Of a stretch of 35,963 nt of DNA, positions 6,810 through 14,360 are shown one piece after another; positions within the stretch are counted from its first letter, which is position 1, and each line of letters begins with the position of its first letter. The translations under genes and the position numbers were made by a program. The stretch spans positions 1 to 35,963 of the forward strand of contig CAKTNW010000017.1 in the NCBI GenBank assembly GCA_934589145.1, in the 5' to 3' direction. This DNA comes from an uncultured Oscillospiraceae bacterium. GTDB lineage: Bacteria; Bacillota; Clostridia; Oscillospirales; Oscillospiraceae. Below the pieces are notes generated by a model. That model had not been told where the DNA came from, did no database searches, and saw nothing but the letters and a program-made list of their open reading frames with translations.

Positions 6810-7604
6810 TTACGCCTTGGCCATGCCCTTCTGGCGGGCATACTCGGCAGCGCCCAGAGCGCCCATCAGCTGGGGGTCGGTCTTGAGGTCGATGACCTTC
6901 AGCTTCAGCACATGCTCGATGGCCTGCTTCAGGCCCGCATTCTTGGCGCAGCCGCCGGTCAGGGTGATGCTGTCGGTAGCGCCGGCCTTCTTGCTCATGA
7001 CGAAGCAGCGCTTGGCAACCGCCATCTGGATACCCGCGGCGATCTCGTCCATGGGCTTGCCCTCGCCCACCAGGGTGATGACCTCGGACTCGGCGAACAC
7101 GGTGCACTGGGCGGTGATGGGGATCACGTTCTTGGCCGTCAGGCTCAGGTTGGAGAACTCCGGCAGGCTCATCTCAAAGCTGCGGGCCATGGCCTCGTAG
7201 AAGCGGCCGGTACCGGCGGCGCACTTGTCGTTCATGGCGAAGTTCTTCACGGTGCCGTCGGTGTCCACGCTGATGCCCTTCACGTCCTGGCCGCCGATGT
7301 CGATGATGGCCTTGACGCTGGGGTCGGTGACGTGGACGCCCATGGCGTGACAGGAGATCTCGGAGATGTTCTCGTCAGCGAAGGGCACCTTGTTGCGGCC
7401 GTAGCCGGTGCCGATCAGGTACGTCAGTTCCTCGGAGGACTTCAGGCCCACCTTGTTCAGGACCTCCTCCATGGCCATCTTCGCGCTGACCTCGGAGTTG
7501 ATCTTGCTGCGGATGGTGGTATCGGCGCAGATCTTGCCGTTTTCATCTAAGATAACTGCCTTGGTGTAGGTGGAGCCTACGTCGCAGCCGCCAAAATATT
7601 TCAT
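6810..7604 (-). CDS. 2-hydroxyacyl-CoA dehydratase activator (BadF/BadG/HgdC family ATPase)
   Basis: The 264-residue protein is an actin-fold ATPase. It has the phosphate-1 motif GGCDVGSTYTK, GTGYGR, DIGGQDVK (phosphate-2), and the two cysteines that bind the inter-subunit [4Fe-4S] cluster in NDKCAAGTGRF and AQCTVFAESE. TGGCAKNAGL is the adenosine motif. In this family a homodimer hydrolyses ATP to push one low-potential electron into the dehydratase or reductase partner. The ATG follows AAAGGAG. It lies 39 bases downstream of the larger dehydratase subunit in the same operon. The family is certain; the partner reaction is not. Confidence 0.93.
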   Translation of the reverse strand: MKYFGGCDVGSTYTKAVILDENGKICADTTIRSKINSEVSAKMAMEEVLNKVGLKSSEELTYLIGTGYGRNKVPFADENISEISCHAMGVHVTDPSVKAIIDIGGQDVKGISVDTDGTVKNFAMNDKCAAGTGRFYEAMARSFEMSLPEFSNLSLTAKNVIPITAQCTVFAESEVITLVGEGKPMDEIAAGIQMAVAKRCFVMSKKAGATDSITLTGGCAKNAGLKQAIEHVLKLKVIDLKTDPQLMGALGAAEYARQKGMAKA

Positions 7605-7643
7605 GTCGTATTACTCCTTTATTGATAGATTCAAGAGATAGGC

Positions 7644-9434
7644 TTACATGCAGATGTCGTCGTCGAACTCCAGCAGGGAGGGATCCACAGGCTCCGCCTT
7701 CATGACGGTGCGCATATACTCGTTGACCTTGCCGCGCATGGTCTTGCGGGACACGGTACGGGGATCCATCAGGTCGTGCTCGATCCAGATCATGTGGCGC
7801 TTCTGCTCACGGGCCTGGTCGTCCAGGATGCCCTGCAGCGTCGCCATATTCTTGCAGGCCACGTTCTGGTACATGATGATGATGTCAACGTTCCAGGCCT
7901 CGCACTGACGCCACAGCTCGTCCACCACGTTGCGGTAGCCGCCGTTGGTGTGACGGCGCATGACCATGCGCTCGTACAGACGGGCCAGATCCATCAGGGC
8001 CTTTTCCTTGTCCTCGGTCTCCAGGGGCTTGGTGAAGTTCAGGGACTCCATCTCCACCAGGATGTCCACACCCCAGCAGTTGGCCAGCCAGTTGGAGAAG
8101 TTGGCATAGTAGTGGGCGGGGCAGGACCACACGATGCCGCGGTACTTCATCTTGCCGCGCCAAGCCTCCTCGTCACGGTCGTAGGCCTGCAGCATCAGCT
8201 TGTTGACCTTCTTGCAGGTCTTCATCACGCGGGGATCGGCGCCGCCGTCCATCTCGTAGTTCCACTTGCGGAACAGCTCGTAGCAGGGGCCGAGGATCTG
8301 GGGCTTGGCGGTCTTGTTGACCTCCCACTTCTCCAGCTCGTACTTGGTCTCCTCATTGAACCGCTTCATGGCGGTGAAGTAGGCGTCCCAGCTCCACTTG
8401 GCACCGGTCTGCTCCTCCACGAATTTGATGCAGGCCTTGATATCCTCGGCGGCGTCCTCCACCGTCTCCTCGTACTCGTAGCGGACGGGGAAGGTCAGGT
8501 GGAACACAGGCAGGTCGGGGAAGCGGCGGGACATATAGCTGGAGGCCATGGTGGAGCCGTCGCAGGGCATGGAGGAGGAGATGAAGCACTTGCCCATATG
8601 GGGCAGGGCGTCGATGACCAGCGCGCCGCACTCGGAGGAGGGCACCGGGCAGGTATCGGCGGGCAGGCCGAAGGACTCCACCGCGTCGATATAGGGCACG
8701 CAGGTCAACTGGTCGATCTCGGACACCAGGAACACGGGCATGAGCTGATAGGGGATACCCAGCAGGTCGGGGAAGCCGGCCATGATCTGGCCCATGGTCA
8801 TCTCGTCAAACAGCACGACCTTCTTATTCAGCTCGGCGCTGTTGCCGTTCTTCTTATCGCACTTGGCCAGGAACACCAGATTCTCGGCCACATAGCGGAA
8901 GATGTCATAGATCATCAGGTGGCTCATCTTCAGCGCGCGGCCCCGCTGGCCCATGGTGTTCTTGTCCATGAAGCTGACGCAGCAGATGTAGGAGATCATC
9001 CAGCGGTAGTAGAGGGTGGTATTCAGGGCGGGCACCAGATCCTTGGAGAAGGTGGCCAGCAGCATGCCCCACATCTTCAGCCAGCCGGCGAAGTCGATGG
9101 CGGTGCTCTCCAGGCCGCGCCACTCGCGGCGGACGGTGACCATGTCGCCCTTGCGGTACAGGTCGCCCAGGCGCTTTTCGCCGTTCAGCAGCAGATCCTT
9201 CCGCTCCTCGCAGGTCATGGTGCAGATGTCCTTGACCTCGCGTGCTACGCGGCGGCCGTCGTCCTTGATGCACTCCCACTGGCGGCGGAAGAAGGCCTTA
9301 TAGTCGGCCTCCCTGGCCATACCGGCGATGATACCGCCCACTTCCTTCAGGTTCTCCAGCTGGGCCTTCAGATCCATATTATCCTTGGCCTTGAAAAAGG
9401 CGGGATTGGGATACTTGTTGTTCTTCTTGTCCAT
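7644..9434 (-). CDS. 2-hydroxyacyl-CoA dehydratase / benzoyl-CoA reductase family subunit, long form (596 aa)
   Basis: This is a large member of the HgdA/HgdB-BcrB/BcrC family, which typically has 370-480 residues; about 150 extra residues lie at the N-terminus and are rich in charged helices. The domain has the usual metal and substrate positions: LFDEMTMGQIMAGFP, the cysteines in CPVPSSECGALVIDALP and SSMPCDGS, then VWSCPAHYY, NVACKNM and a final WIEHDLMDPR. The ATG overlaps the stop of the preceding subunit gene (TAATG), with GGAGG inside that gene, so the two are made together and probably form the heterodimer. The substrate is unknown. The extension may dock the CooC-like ATPase or the membrane protein (inference). 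Confidence 0.85.
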   Translation of the reverse strand: MDKKNNKYPNPAFFKAKDNMDLKAQLENLKEVGGIIAGMAREADYKAFFRRQWECIKDDGRRVAREVKDICTMTCEERKDLLLNGEKRLGDLYRKGDMVTVRREWRGLESTAIDFAGWLKMWGMLLATFSKDLVPALNTTLYYRWMISYICCVSFMDKNTMGQRGRALKMSHLMIYDIFRYVAENLVFLAKCDKKNGNSAELNKKVVLFDEMTMGQIMAGFPDLLGIPYQLMPVFLVSEIDQLTCVPYIDAVESFGLPADTCPVPSSECGALVIDALPHMGKCFISSSMPCDGSTMASSYMSRRFPDLPVFHLTFPVRYEYEETVEDAAEDIKACIKFVEEQTGAKWSWDAYFTAMKRFNEETKYELEKWEVNKTAKPQILGPCYELFRKWNYEMDGGADPRVMKTCKKVNKLMLQAYDRDEEAWRGKMKYRGIVWSCPAHYYANFSNWLANCWGVDILVEMESLNFTKPLETEDKEKALMDLARLYERMVMRRHTNGGYRNVVDELWRQCEAWNVDIIIMYQNVACKNMATLQGILDDQAREQKRHMIWIEHDLMDPRTVSRKTMRGKVNEYMRTVMKAEPVDPSLLEFDDDICM

Positions 9435-10630
9435 TATTTGCTACCTCCGTTCTTCTGGATGCGCTTGATCTCCAGCGACTCCACGAACGCCTGGAAGCGG
9501 GTACGGAGCTGACCGGAGGAACGGGCGTTATAGGGACGGTCGATGGACAGCACAGGCCAGCCCATTTCGGTGGACATGATGTGGCTGGCCAACGCACGCT
9601 CGAAGCCCCAGTAATCGCAGAACTTCATCTGCTCGTAGATGATGCCGTCGGCGTTGTACTCACGGGCCAGACGGTCGGCGGTCTGGCGGCGCTGGGCCAC
9701 CTTTTCGTCGCTGATGTAGCGGGCGCACTCGCTGACCTCCATGTAGTGGCGGCAGATCTGATCCAGGGCGGGCTCATCGTCGTTGAGCTCGATGACCTCG
9801 CGGCCGGGGGTAGAGCCGAAGCAATAGCGGTCGGACACCACCAGTGCGCCGCAGTCCTCGATCAGCTTGGTGAGGCTGGGATCGTCGATCTCGCTGCCCA
9901 CCACGGCCACCTTGGCGCGGAAGGCGGGCTTTTCATCGGGCTGGCGGTGCTTCAGCTCCTCCAGCGTCTCGCGCAGATAGGGGAGGATCAGGTACTTGGG
10001 ACAGGTATAGGTCACCAGGTTCAGCACATGGAACTCATAGCCGGTGATAACGGGATTCTCCGCCTTGCGCATCTGGCCGATCTCGGAGATGATGCGGCAG
10101 ACCTCGTTGTGCTCCTTCACGGCCTTGCGGATGGCCTTGTCGGAGGTGTCCACGCCGTAGTTCTTCTCCATGATATCCAGCAGGCGGATGCGCATCTGCT
10201 TGGTGTAGTGGCGCACGGAGTAGTCCACCACCTTATAGGGCATGTCGGTGTGGGTGACGAAGAAGTTGGGCTTCTCGTTCATTTTCAGCAGCTCAAAGTG
10301 CTCGTAGAAGCGGTTCATCATGGAACACGCGTCCACGCCCGCCAGGCCGTCCAGGAAGTTATAGCCGCCCTCGATGCCGCGCTCTACCAATGCCCGGGCA
10401 TACTCGCAGGTATAGTTGGACATGTAGTAGGTGGCGATGTCGATGGAGCCGGTCCGGGGAGCCCGCAGACGAACGGAGAAACAGTTCCCCACGTTCAGCA
10501 GTACCTCGGGAATGTGGAAGCAGGTGTAACCGATGGCCAGCTTGCCGTCGGCTTTCGCCTTTTCCACCAACTCGTTGTCGGCGTTTTCCAGCAGGTTTTC
10601 AAAGTAGATCAAATGCTTCAGGTCTCTCAA
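9434..10630 (-). CDS. 2-hydroxyacyl-CoA dehydratase / benzoyl-CoA reductase family subunit (398 aa)
   Basis: Length and motifs match the smaller dehydratase subunit. CFHIPEVLL holds the first cluster-binding Cys, then come NYTCEYARAL, GSEIDDPSLTKLIEDCGA, SDRYCFGS, and MKFCDYWGFER with a cluster Cys; SIDRPYN is at the C-terminus. Family members bind a [4Fe-4S] cluster and use a single-electron ketyl-radical step to remove water or to reduce an acyl-CoA. The start is TTG at 10630 preceded by GAGAGGTG; no ATG lies nearby. It follows the CooC-like gene by 26 bases and overlaps the next subunit by 1 base. Confidence 0.88.
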   Translation of the reverse strand: MRDLKHLIYFENLLENADNELVEKAKADGKLAIGYTCFHIPEVLLNVGNCFSVRLRAPRTGSIDIATYYMSNYTCEYARALVERGIEGGYNFLDGLAGVDACSMMNRFYEHFELLKMNEKPNFFVTHTDMPYKVVDYSVRHYTKQMRIRLLDIMEKNYGVDTSDKAIRKAVKEHNEVCRIISEIGQMRKAENPVITGYEFHVLNLVTYTCPKYLILPYLRETLEELKHRQPDEKPAFRAKVAVVGSEIDDPSLTKLIEDCGALVVSDRYCFGSTPGREVIELNDDEPALDQICRHYMEVSECARYISDEKVAQRRQTADRLAREYNADGIIYEQMKFCDYWGFERALASHIMSTEMGWPVLSIDRPYNARSSGQLRTRFQAFVESLEIKRIQKNGGSK

Positions 10631-10656
10631 GTTGTCAACACCTCTCTCCTAGATTT

Positions 10657-11421
10657 TCAAAGGATCTCCAGTTTTGTCAGCGCTTCCCTTGCGCCGTGCA
10701 TAATGGGGGAATTGTCGGGCAGATCAAACACACTCTTACCTTGAATATCATTTGCGGCGTGGCTGGCGTCGCCGGGGATATAGGCCAGCACCTCCGCGCC
10801 CTCGATATGGATGCAGGGGATCATGCTCTCGTCCATGACACGGTTGACGATGGCGCCGCAGCGCTGGTACATCACCAGCTCGTCCGCCACACGCTTGATG
10901 GTGTCGATGACCTGGGTGCCTTTGCGGCTGGGGTCGGTGATCAGCACCAGATGGGTGACCTTCTCCATCACCCGGCGGTTGATCTGCTCGATACCGGCCT
11001 CGCCGTCAATGACCACATAGTCGAAGTCCCGGCTCAGCAGGCCAATGACCTCCTTCAGATAGGCGTTCACCTTACAGTAGCAGCCGGCGGTCTCCGGCCG
11101 GCCGATGGCCAGGAAGGAGAATTTCTGCTGCTCCACCATAGTGTCGAAAATACGATAGCGGGCCTCGCTGAGCAGCTCGATGGCCTCTCTCGGCGCGCCG
11201 TCCTCTACCGACGCCACGATGCTCTTGCGGATGTCGTCCAGCGTCTCCTTCACCTCGACGCCCAGCGCGGTGGAGAGGCCCACGGCGGGGTCGGCGTCGA
11301 TGGCAAGGATCCGGCTGTCGGGATAGACTTCCGTCAGCAGGCGGACAAAGGCCGCCGAAATGGAGGTCTTTCCCACGCCGCCCTTACCGGCCACGGCAAT
11401 GATCTTGGGTTCTCTGTTCAA
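10657..11421 (-). CDS. CooC/AcsF-type nickel-insertion ATPase
   Basis: A MinD-superfamily ATPase of 254 residues. Its deviant Walker A is AGKGGVGKTS (residues 11-20), switch I is AIDADPAVGLSTALG, and Walker B is YVVIDGEAGIEQ. GRPETAGCYCKVN carries the Cys-x-Cys that bridges the dimer and binds metal in CooC. CooC-type proteins load nickel into CO dehydrogenase or acetyl-CoA synthase. Here no such enzyme is adjacent, only the isolated acetyl-CoA-synthase domain four genes downstream. It is the first gene of the six-gene operon. The start is TTG at 11421 with a GGTG-type SD. The target protein is unknown. Confidence 0.85.
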   Translation of the reverse strand: MNREPKIIAVAGKGGVGKTSISAAFVRLLTEVYPDSRILAIDADPAVGLSTALGVEVKETLDDIRKSIVASVEDGAPREAIELLSEARYRIFDTMVEQQKFSFLAIGRPETAGCYCKVNAYLKEVIGLLSRDFDYVVIDGEAGIEQINRRVMEKVTHLVLITDPSRKGTQVIDTIKRVADELVMYQRCGAIVNRVMDESMIPCIHIEGAEVLAYIPGDASHAANDIQGKSVFDLPDNSPIMHGAREALTKLEIL

Positions 11422-11526
11422 TGGTCACCACACGCCCTTTCTTTCCAATGTACGCCGCGCACAGAAAATGAACGTTACTATACAAAAGGAAAAGCTTTTG
11501 TGCATTATTACTATTTTTCTAATATC

Positions 11527-11555
11527 ATTCTACCATGAAACACAGCAAGTTGCAA
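11527..11555 (-). promoter_or_regulatory. SigA promoter of the dehydratase operon
   Basis: Minus strand TTGCAA (11550-11555), 17 bp, TAGAAT (11527-11532) with TGG before the -10. The leader of about 100 bases to the cooC-like start contains an ACAAAAG/CTTTTGT inverted repeat near 11480-11500. Confidence 0.7.
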
Positions 11556-11586
11556 TGAAATAATTCCATTTTTTGCACTTTTTTTG

Positions 11587-11615
11587 TTGATTCTGAAAAG
11601 ATATTGTGATATGCT
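11587..11615 (+). promoter_or_regulatory. SigA promoter of the enoate reductase gene
   Basis: TTGATT (11587-11592), 17 bp, TATGCT (11610-11615) with TGA directly before it (extended -10). It is divergent from the dehydratase operon promoter 32 bp away, so one regulator could serve both. Confidence 0.65.
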
Positions 11616-11673
11616 ATTTTTGTAAGTGAACCCTGCCGCGGGCAGGCGATAACAGGAAAGTGAGGGAATATCA

Positions 11674-13950
11674 TTGAAAAAAGACGCATTAGTTCAGCAG
11701 CTGGTCAACAGCTACGGAAACTGGGTTCGTACCGATTGCGAGAACCGTGAGGGCGGTACGTCGCGGATGACCAAGGCGTATTATCCGTATACCTCCCTGT
11801 TTTCCCCCATTCAGATCAATAAGCTGACGGTGAAGAACCGTCTCGTCATGGCGCCCATGGGCAACTGTCAGATGGCCGAGGAGAGCGGCCGTCCCAATGA
11901 CAAGATGCTGCAGTACTTCTTCGCCCGTGCCGAGGGCGGCGTCGGCCTGCTGACCACCGGCCTGATCCCCATCAGCCACCACATCGACGCCTCCGTCACC
12001 GAGAAGGGCAACTATTCCTACTTCCCCCGCATCGACGGCACCCGCACCAACTTCATGGGCTGGCGCGATCTGGCTCAGGGCGTTCACGCCCGCGGCAGCC
12101 GCATCTTCATTCAGCTGACCCCCGGTCTGGGCCGCGTGGGCAATCCCCAGTGCCTGCTGACCAAGTTCCAGTTCCCGGTGTCCGCCTCTGTGAATCCCAA
12201 CTTTTATCTGCCTGACGTGCCCTGCCGTCCCCTGACGGATCTGGAGTGCGACCGCATCATCAAGAACGCCGGTCAGGCCTCTATCGACGCCAAGACCATG
12301 GGGCTGGACGGCGTATATCTGCATGGCCACGAGGGCTATCTGCTGGATCAGCTGACCAGCCCCGCCTTCAACCGCCGTAAGATCGGCAAATACGCCGACT
12401 GGCAGCGCTTCGGCATCGAGCTGATCAAGACCATCCGCAAGCGCGTTGGCCCCTACTATCCCATCATGTACCGCATCGACCTGAGCCTGGCGCTGGAAGA
12501 GACCTACGGTGAGCGCATGAACACCGTCAAGACCCTGAAGCACTTCAAGAACGGCCGCTCCATCGCCGATACCCTGAACTATATGGAGAATCTGGTGAAG
12601 GCCGGTGTCGACATGTTCGACGTGGATATGGGCTGCTATGACAACTGGTGGCTGCCCCATCCCCCCGCAGGCATGCCCGCAGGCTGCTTCCTGGATGTCA
12701 GCAAGGTGGCCAAGGAGTACTTCGCCGCCCGCGGCATCAAGTCCAACGTGGGCGTGGAAGTGCCCATCGTGGCCGTCGGCAAGCTGGGCTATCCCGACAT
12801 CGCCGAGAAGGCGCTGCGTGACGGCAAGGCCGACATGATCATGCTGGGCCGTCCCGTGCTGGCCGATCCCGACTGGTGCAACAAGGCCTACGCCGGTAAG
12901 GTGGAGGAGATCCGTCCCTGCATCGGCTGCCAGGAGGCCTGCGTCAATGAGTTCGTGGAGGGCGGCCATCCCCAGTGCGCCGTCAATCCCCGCACCGGCT
13001 TCGAGGATGTGCTGCCCGCTATCCCCGCCAAGGCCGAGAAGGTCAAGAAGATCGCTGTGGTTGGCGCAGGCTGCGCCGGTCTGAACTTCGCCATCACCGC
13101 CGCGCAGCGCGGCCACAAGGTGGAGGTCTTTGAGAAGTCCGACAAGATGGGCGGCAAGATGCACGCCGCCGGCGCACCCCTGAGCAAGTACGAGCTGAAG
13201 AACTACATGGATTGGCTGATCGCCCAGGTGGGCAAGACCGAGGGCGTTACCGTTCACCTGAACACCGCCGTGGACAACGACCTGCTGAAGAAGGGCGGCT
13301 ATGACGCCGTGGTGTTCGCCAACGGCAGCCGCGAGGGCGTACCTCCCATCCAGGGTCTGGACACCGTCCGCCACATCGACGCCATCCATCTGCTGACCCA
13401 TCCCCAGGAGCTGGCCGATACCGACAAGAAGATCATCGTCATCGGCGGCGGCGCTGTGGGTCTGGAGACCGCCTATTGGCTGGCCACCGAGAAGCAGCGG
13501 AAGGTCACCTGCCTGGAGATGCTGGAGCACTTTGAGGAGGGTGCCTGTACCGCCAACCGCGGCCATCTGATCCACTACTTCGAGGCCGACGGCGGCGAGC
13601 TGGTGAACTGTGCCCGGGTGCTGCGCATCGAGGACGGCCATGTGATCGTGGCCCACAACCGCTCCAAGGCTGTGCCCGATCCCTACTGCACCTGGTCTCC
13701 CATCATCCCCAAGAATATTGAGAACCCGCTGGCTCCCAAGATGACCAACGAGGAGTACATCGAGCAGTATGACGCCGATCTGATCGTGATGGCCATCGGC
13801 GCCAAGGGCGATGACCGTCCCTTCCTGGCCGCCCAGGCCGCCATGGTTGCCCCCGAGGTCCACAACATCGGCGACAGCTACAACACCGAGAAGCCCGGCA
13901 ACATGTGGCAGTGCACCAAGGCTGCCTACAACCTGGCGATCCGCATCTGA
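11674..13950 (+). CDS. 2-enoate reductase family flavo-iron-sulfur enzyme (NADH:flavin oxidoreductase)
   Basis: The 758-residue protein has three modules. An Old-Yellow-Enzyme FMN barrel runs from about residue 35 to 400 (YTSLFSPIQINKLTVKNR, VMAPMGNCQ, LHGHEGYLLDQLTSPAFNRR). A [4Fe-4S] site, CIGCQEAC...C, starts near 416. FAD and NAD(P) domains follow, with GAGCAGLNFAITAAQRG near 468 and GGGAVGLETAYWLA near 593. Relatives such as clostridial 2-enoate reductase, BaiCD/BaiH and 2,4-dienoyl-CoA reductase reduce activated C=C bonds. The start is TTG with GAGGG upstream; an ATG at 11767 lacks an SD. Next to a dehydratase system it may reduce the enoyl product, as in reductive amino-acid fermentation (inference). 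Confidence 0.88.
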   Translation: MKKDALVQQLVNSYGNWVRTDCENREGGTSRMTKAYYPYTSLFSPIQINKLTVKNRLVMAPMGNCQMAEESGRPNDKMLQYFFARAEGGVGLLTTGLIPISHHIDASVTEKGNYSYFPRIDGTRTNFMGWRDLAQGVHARGSRIFIQLTPGLGRVGNPQCLLTKFQFPVSASVNPNFYLPDVPCRPLTDLECDRIIKNAGQASIDAKTMGLDGVYLHGHEGYLLDQLTSPAFNRRKIGKYADWQRFGIELIKTIRKRVGPYYPIMYRIDLSLALEETYGERMNTVKTLKHFKNGRSIADTLNYMENLVKAGVDMFDVDMGCYDNWWLPHPPAGMPAGCFLDVSKVAKEYFAARGIKSNVGVEVPIVAVGKLGYPDIAEKALRDGKADMIMLGRPVLADPDWCNKAYAGKVEEIRPCIGCQEACVNEFVEGGHPQCAVNPRTGFEDVLPAIPAKAEKVKKIAVVGAGCAGLNFAITAAQRGHKVEVFEKSDKMGGKMHAAGAPLSKYELKNYMDWLIAQVGKTEGVTVHLNTAVDNDLLKKGGYDAVVFANGSREGVPPIQGLDTVRHIDAIHLLTHPQELADTDKKIIVIGGGAVGLETAYWLATEKQRKVTCLEMLEHFEEGACTANRGHLIHYFEADGGELVNCARVLRIEDGHVIVAHNRSKAVPDPYCTWSPIIPKNIENPLAPKMTNEEYIEQYDADLIVMAIGAKGDDRPFLAAQAAMVAPEVHNIGDSYNTEKPGNMWQCTKAAYNLAIRI

Positions 13951-13971
13951 TATATCTCTGCCATATTTGAG

Positions 13972-14003
13972 AAGGCCCTCCCGTTTGGGAGGGCTTTCTT
14001 TTT
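13972..14003 (+). terminator. Terminator of the enoate reductase gene
   Basis: GCCCTCCC (13975-13982) / GGGAGGGC (13987-13994) with GTTT loop, followed by a T-rich tract. Confidence 0.9.
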
Positions 14004-14068
14004 TCGTCACCGCTGCGGGGCGGGGGACATAAGATGGGATAGAGCCTGAGCAGGGAGGAGGGAACCAC

Positions 14069-14221
14069 ATGAGAGGGAGCGGAGAGCATTGCCTGGGGAT
14101 CTGCGCGCTGGCGCTGGGACTGGGGATCTTTATCGCCGCCGTGTTTCCGGTGGGGTGTCTGATGTTTCTGGTGGCCTTCCTGCTGATCGCCTGTGGTATC
14201 GCGTGCTTGAGAAGGAGGTAG
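14069..14221 (+). CDS. Small hydrophobic membrane protein, 50 residues, upstream of spoVM
   Basis: ATG at 14069 follows a strong GGAGGAGGG. The product starts MRGSGEHCLG and carries two closely spaced hydrophobic segments (about 9-25 and 29-46, ending ACLRRR), so it is either a hairpin or one long membrane span. Its 3' end contains the AAGGAGG used by spoVM, so the two genes are coupled. No family was recognised. The position suggests a sporulation role, but nothing in the sequence proves it. Confidence 0.6.
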   Translation: MRGSGEHCLGICALALGLGIFIAAVFPVGCLMFLVAFLLIACGIACLRRR

Positions 14222-14228
14222 GTGCAAG

Positions 14229-14303
14229 GTGAAGATCATCGTCTGGAAAGCGCCCAAAATGCTGCGGGGCCTGCTGCGGAGCATTTTCGGCATGAAGGAA
14301 TAA
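14229..14303 (+). CDS. spoVM: SpoVM, 24-residue amphipathic spore-coat anchoring peptide
   Basis: GTG at 14229, preceded by AAGGAGG (14212-14218), opens a 24-codon gene. The peptide MKIIVWKAPKMLRGLLRSIF plus GMKE lines up without gaps with Bacillus SpoVM over the first 21 positions. Identities include K2, K7, P9, K10, L12, G14, R17 and G21; Pro9 is the known helix-bending residue. SpoVM is an amphipathic helix that recognises the convex outer forespore membrane and tethers SpoIVA. The genes for SipL and SpoIVA lie close by. The gene is easily missed because of its size and GTG start. Confidence 0.9.
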   Translation: MKIIVWKAPKMLRGLLRSIFGMKE

Positions 14304-14326
14304 ACGGCGGAGCGCCCTCATACAGT
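14298..14326 (+). promoter_or_regulatory. Candidate SigE promoter of sipL
   Basis: GAATAAA (14298-14304) fits five of seven bases of the SigE -35 GHATATT. After exactly 14 bp, CATACAGT (14319-14326) is a full match to the -10 CATACANT. The -35 overlaps the end of spoVM. SigE is the early mother-cell factor expected for SipL. Confidence 0.6.
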
Positions 14327-14360
14327 GGACTAACAATACGGTATAGAGAGGGCTGGACAT

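Noticed and set aside
7776..9512. A 578-codon plus-strand frame opposite the long dehydratase subunit
   Set aside because: It has the same shadow composition (Gly, His, Val, Leu, Gln), no SD and no recognisable domain; the minus gene is a clear family member.
5850..11421. A CO dehydrogenase/acetyl-CoA synthase (Wood-Ljungdahl) operon
   Set aside because: No CODH catalytic subunit, no corrinoid protein subunits and no A-cluster residues are present; only CooC and one ACS domain are shared.
7644..13950. Direct assignment as the phenyllactate (Fld) pathway
   Set aside because: FldA-type CoA transferase and acyl-CoA dehydrogenase are missing, the subunit sizes differ, and CooC and the ACS domain are foreign to that pathway.
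11689..14070. A very long minus-strand open frame antisense to the enoate reductase
   Set aside because: High GC at third codon positions keeps the antisense frame open. Its protein is rich in Gly, His, Val and Leu without family motifs, while the plus frame shows complete FMN, Fe-S and FAD domains.
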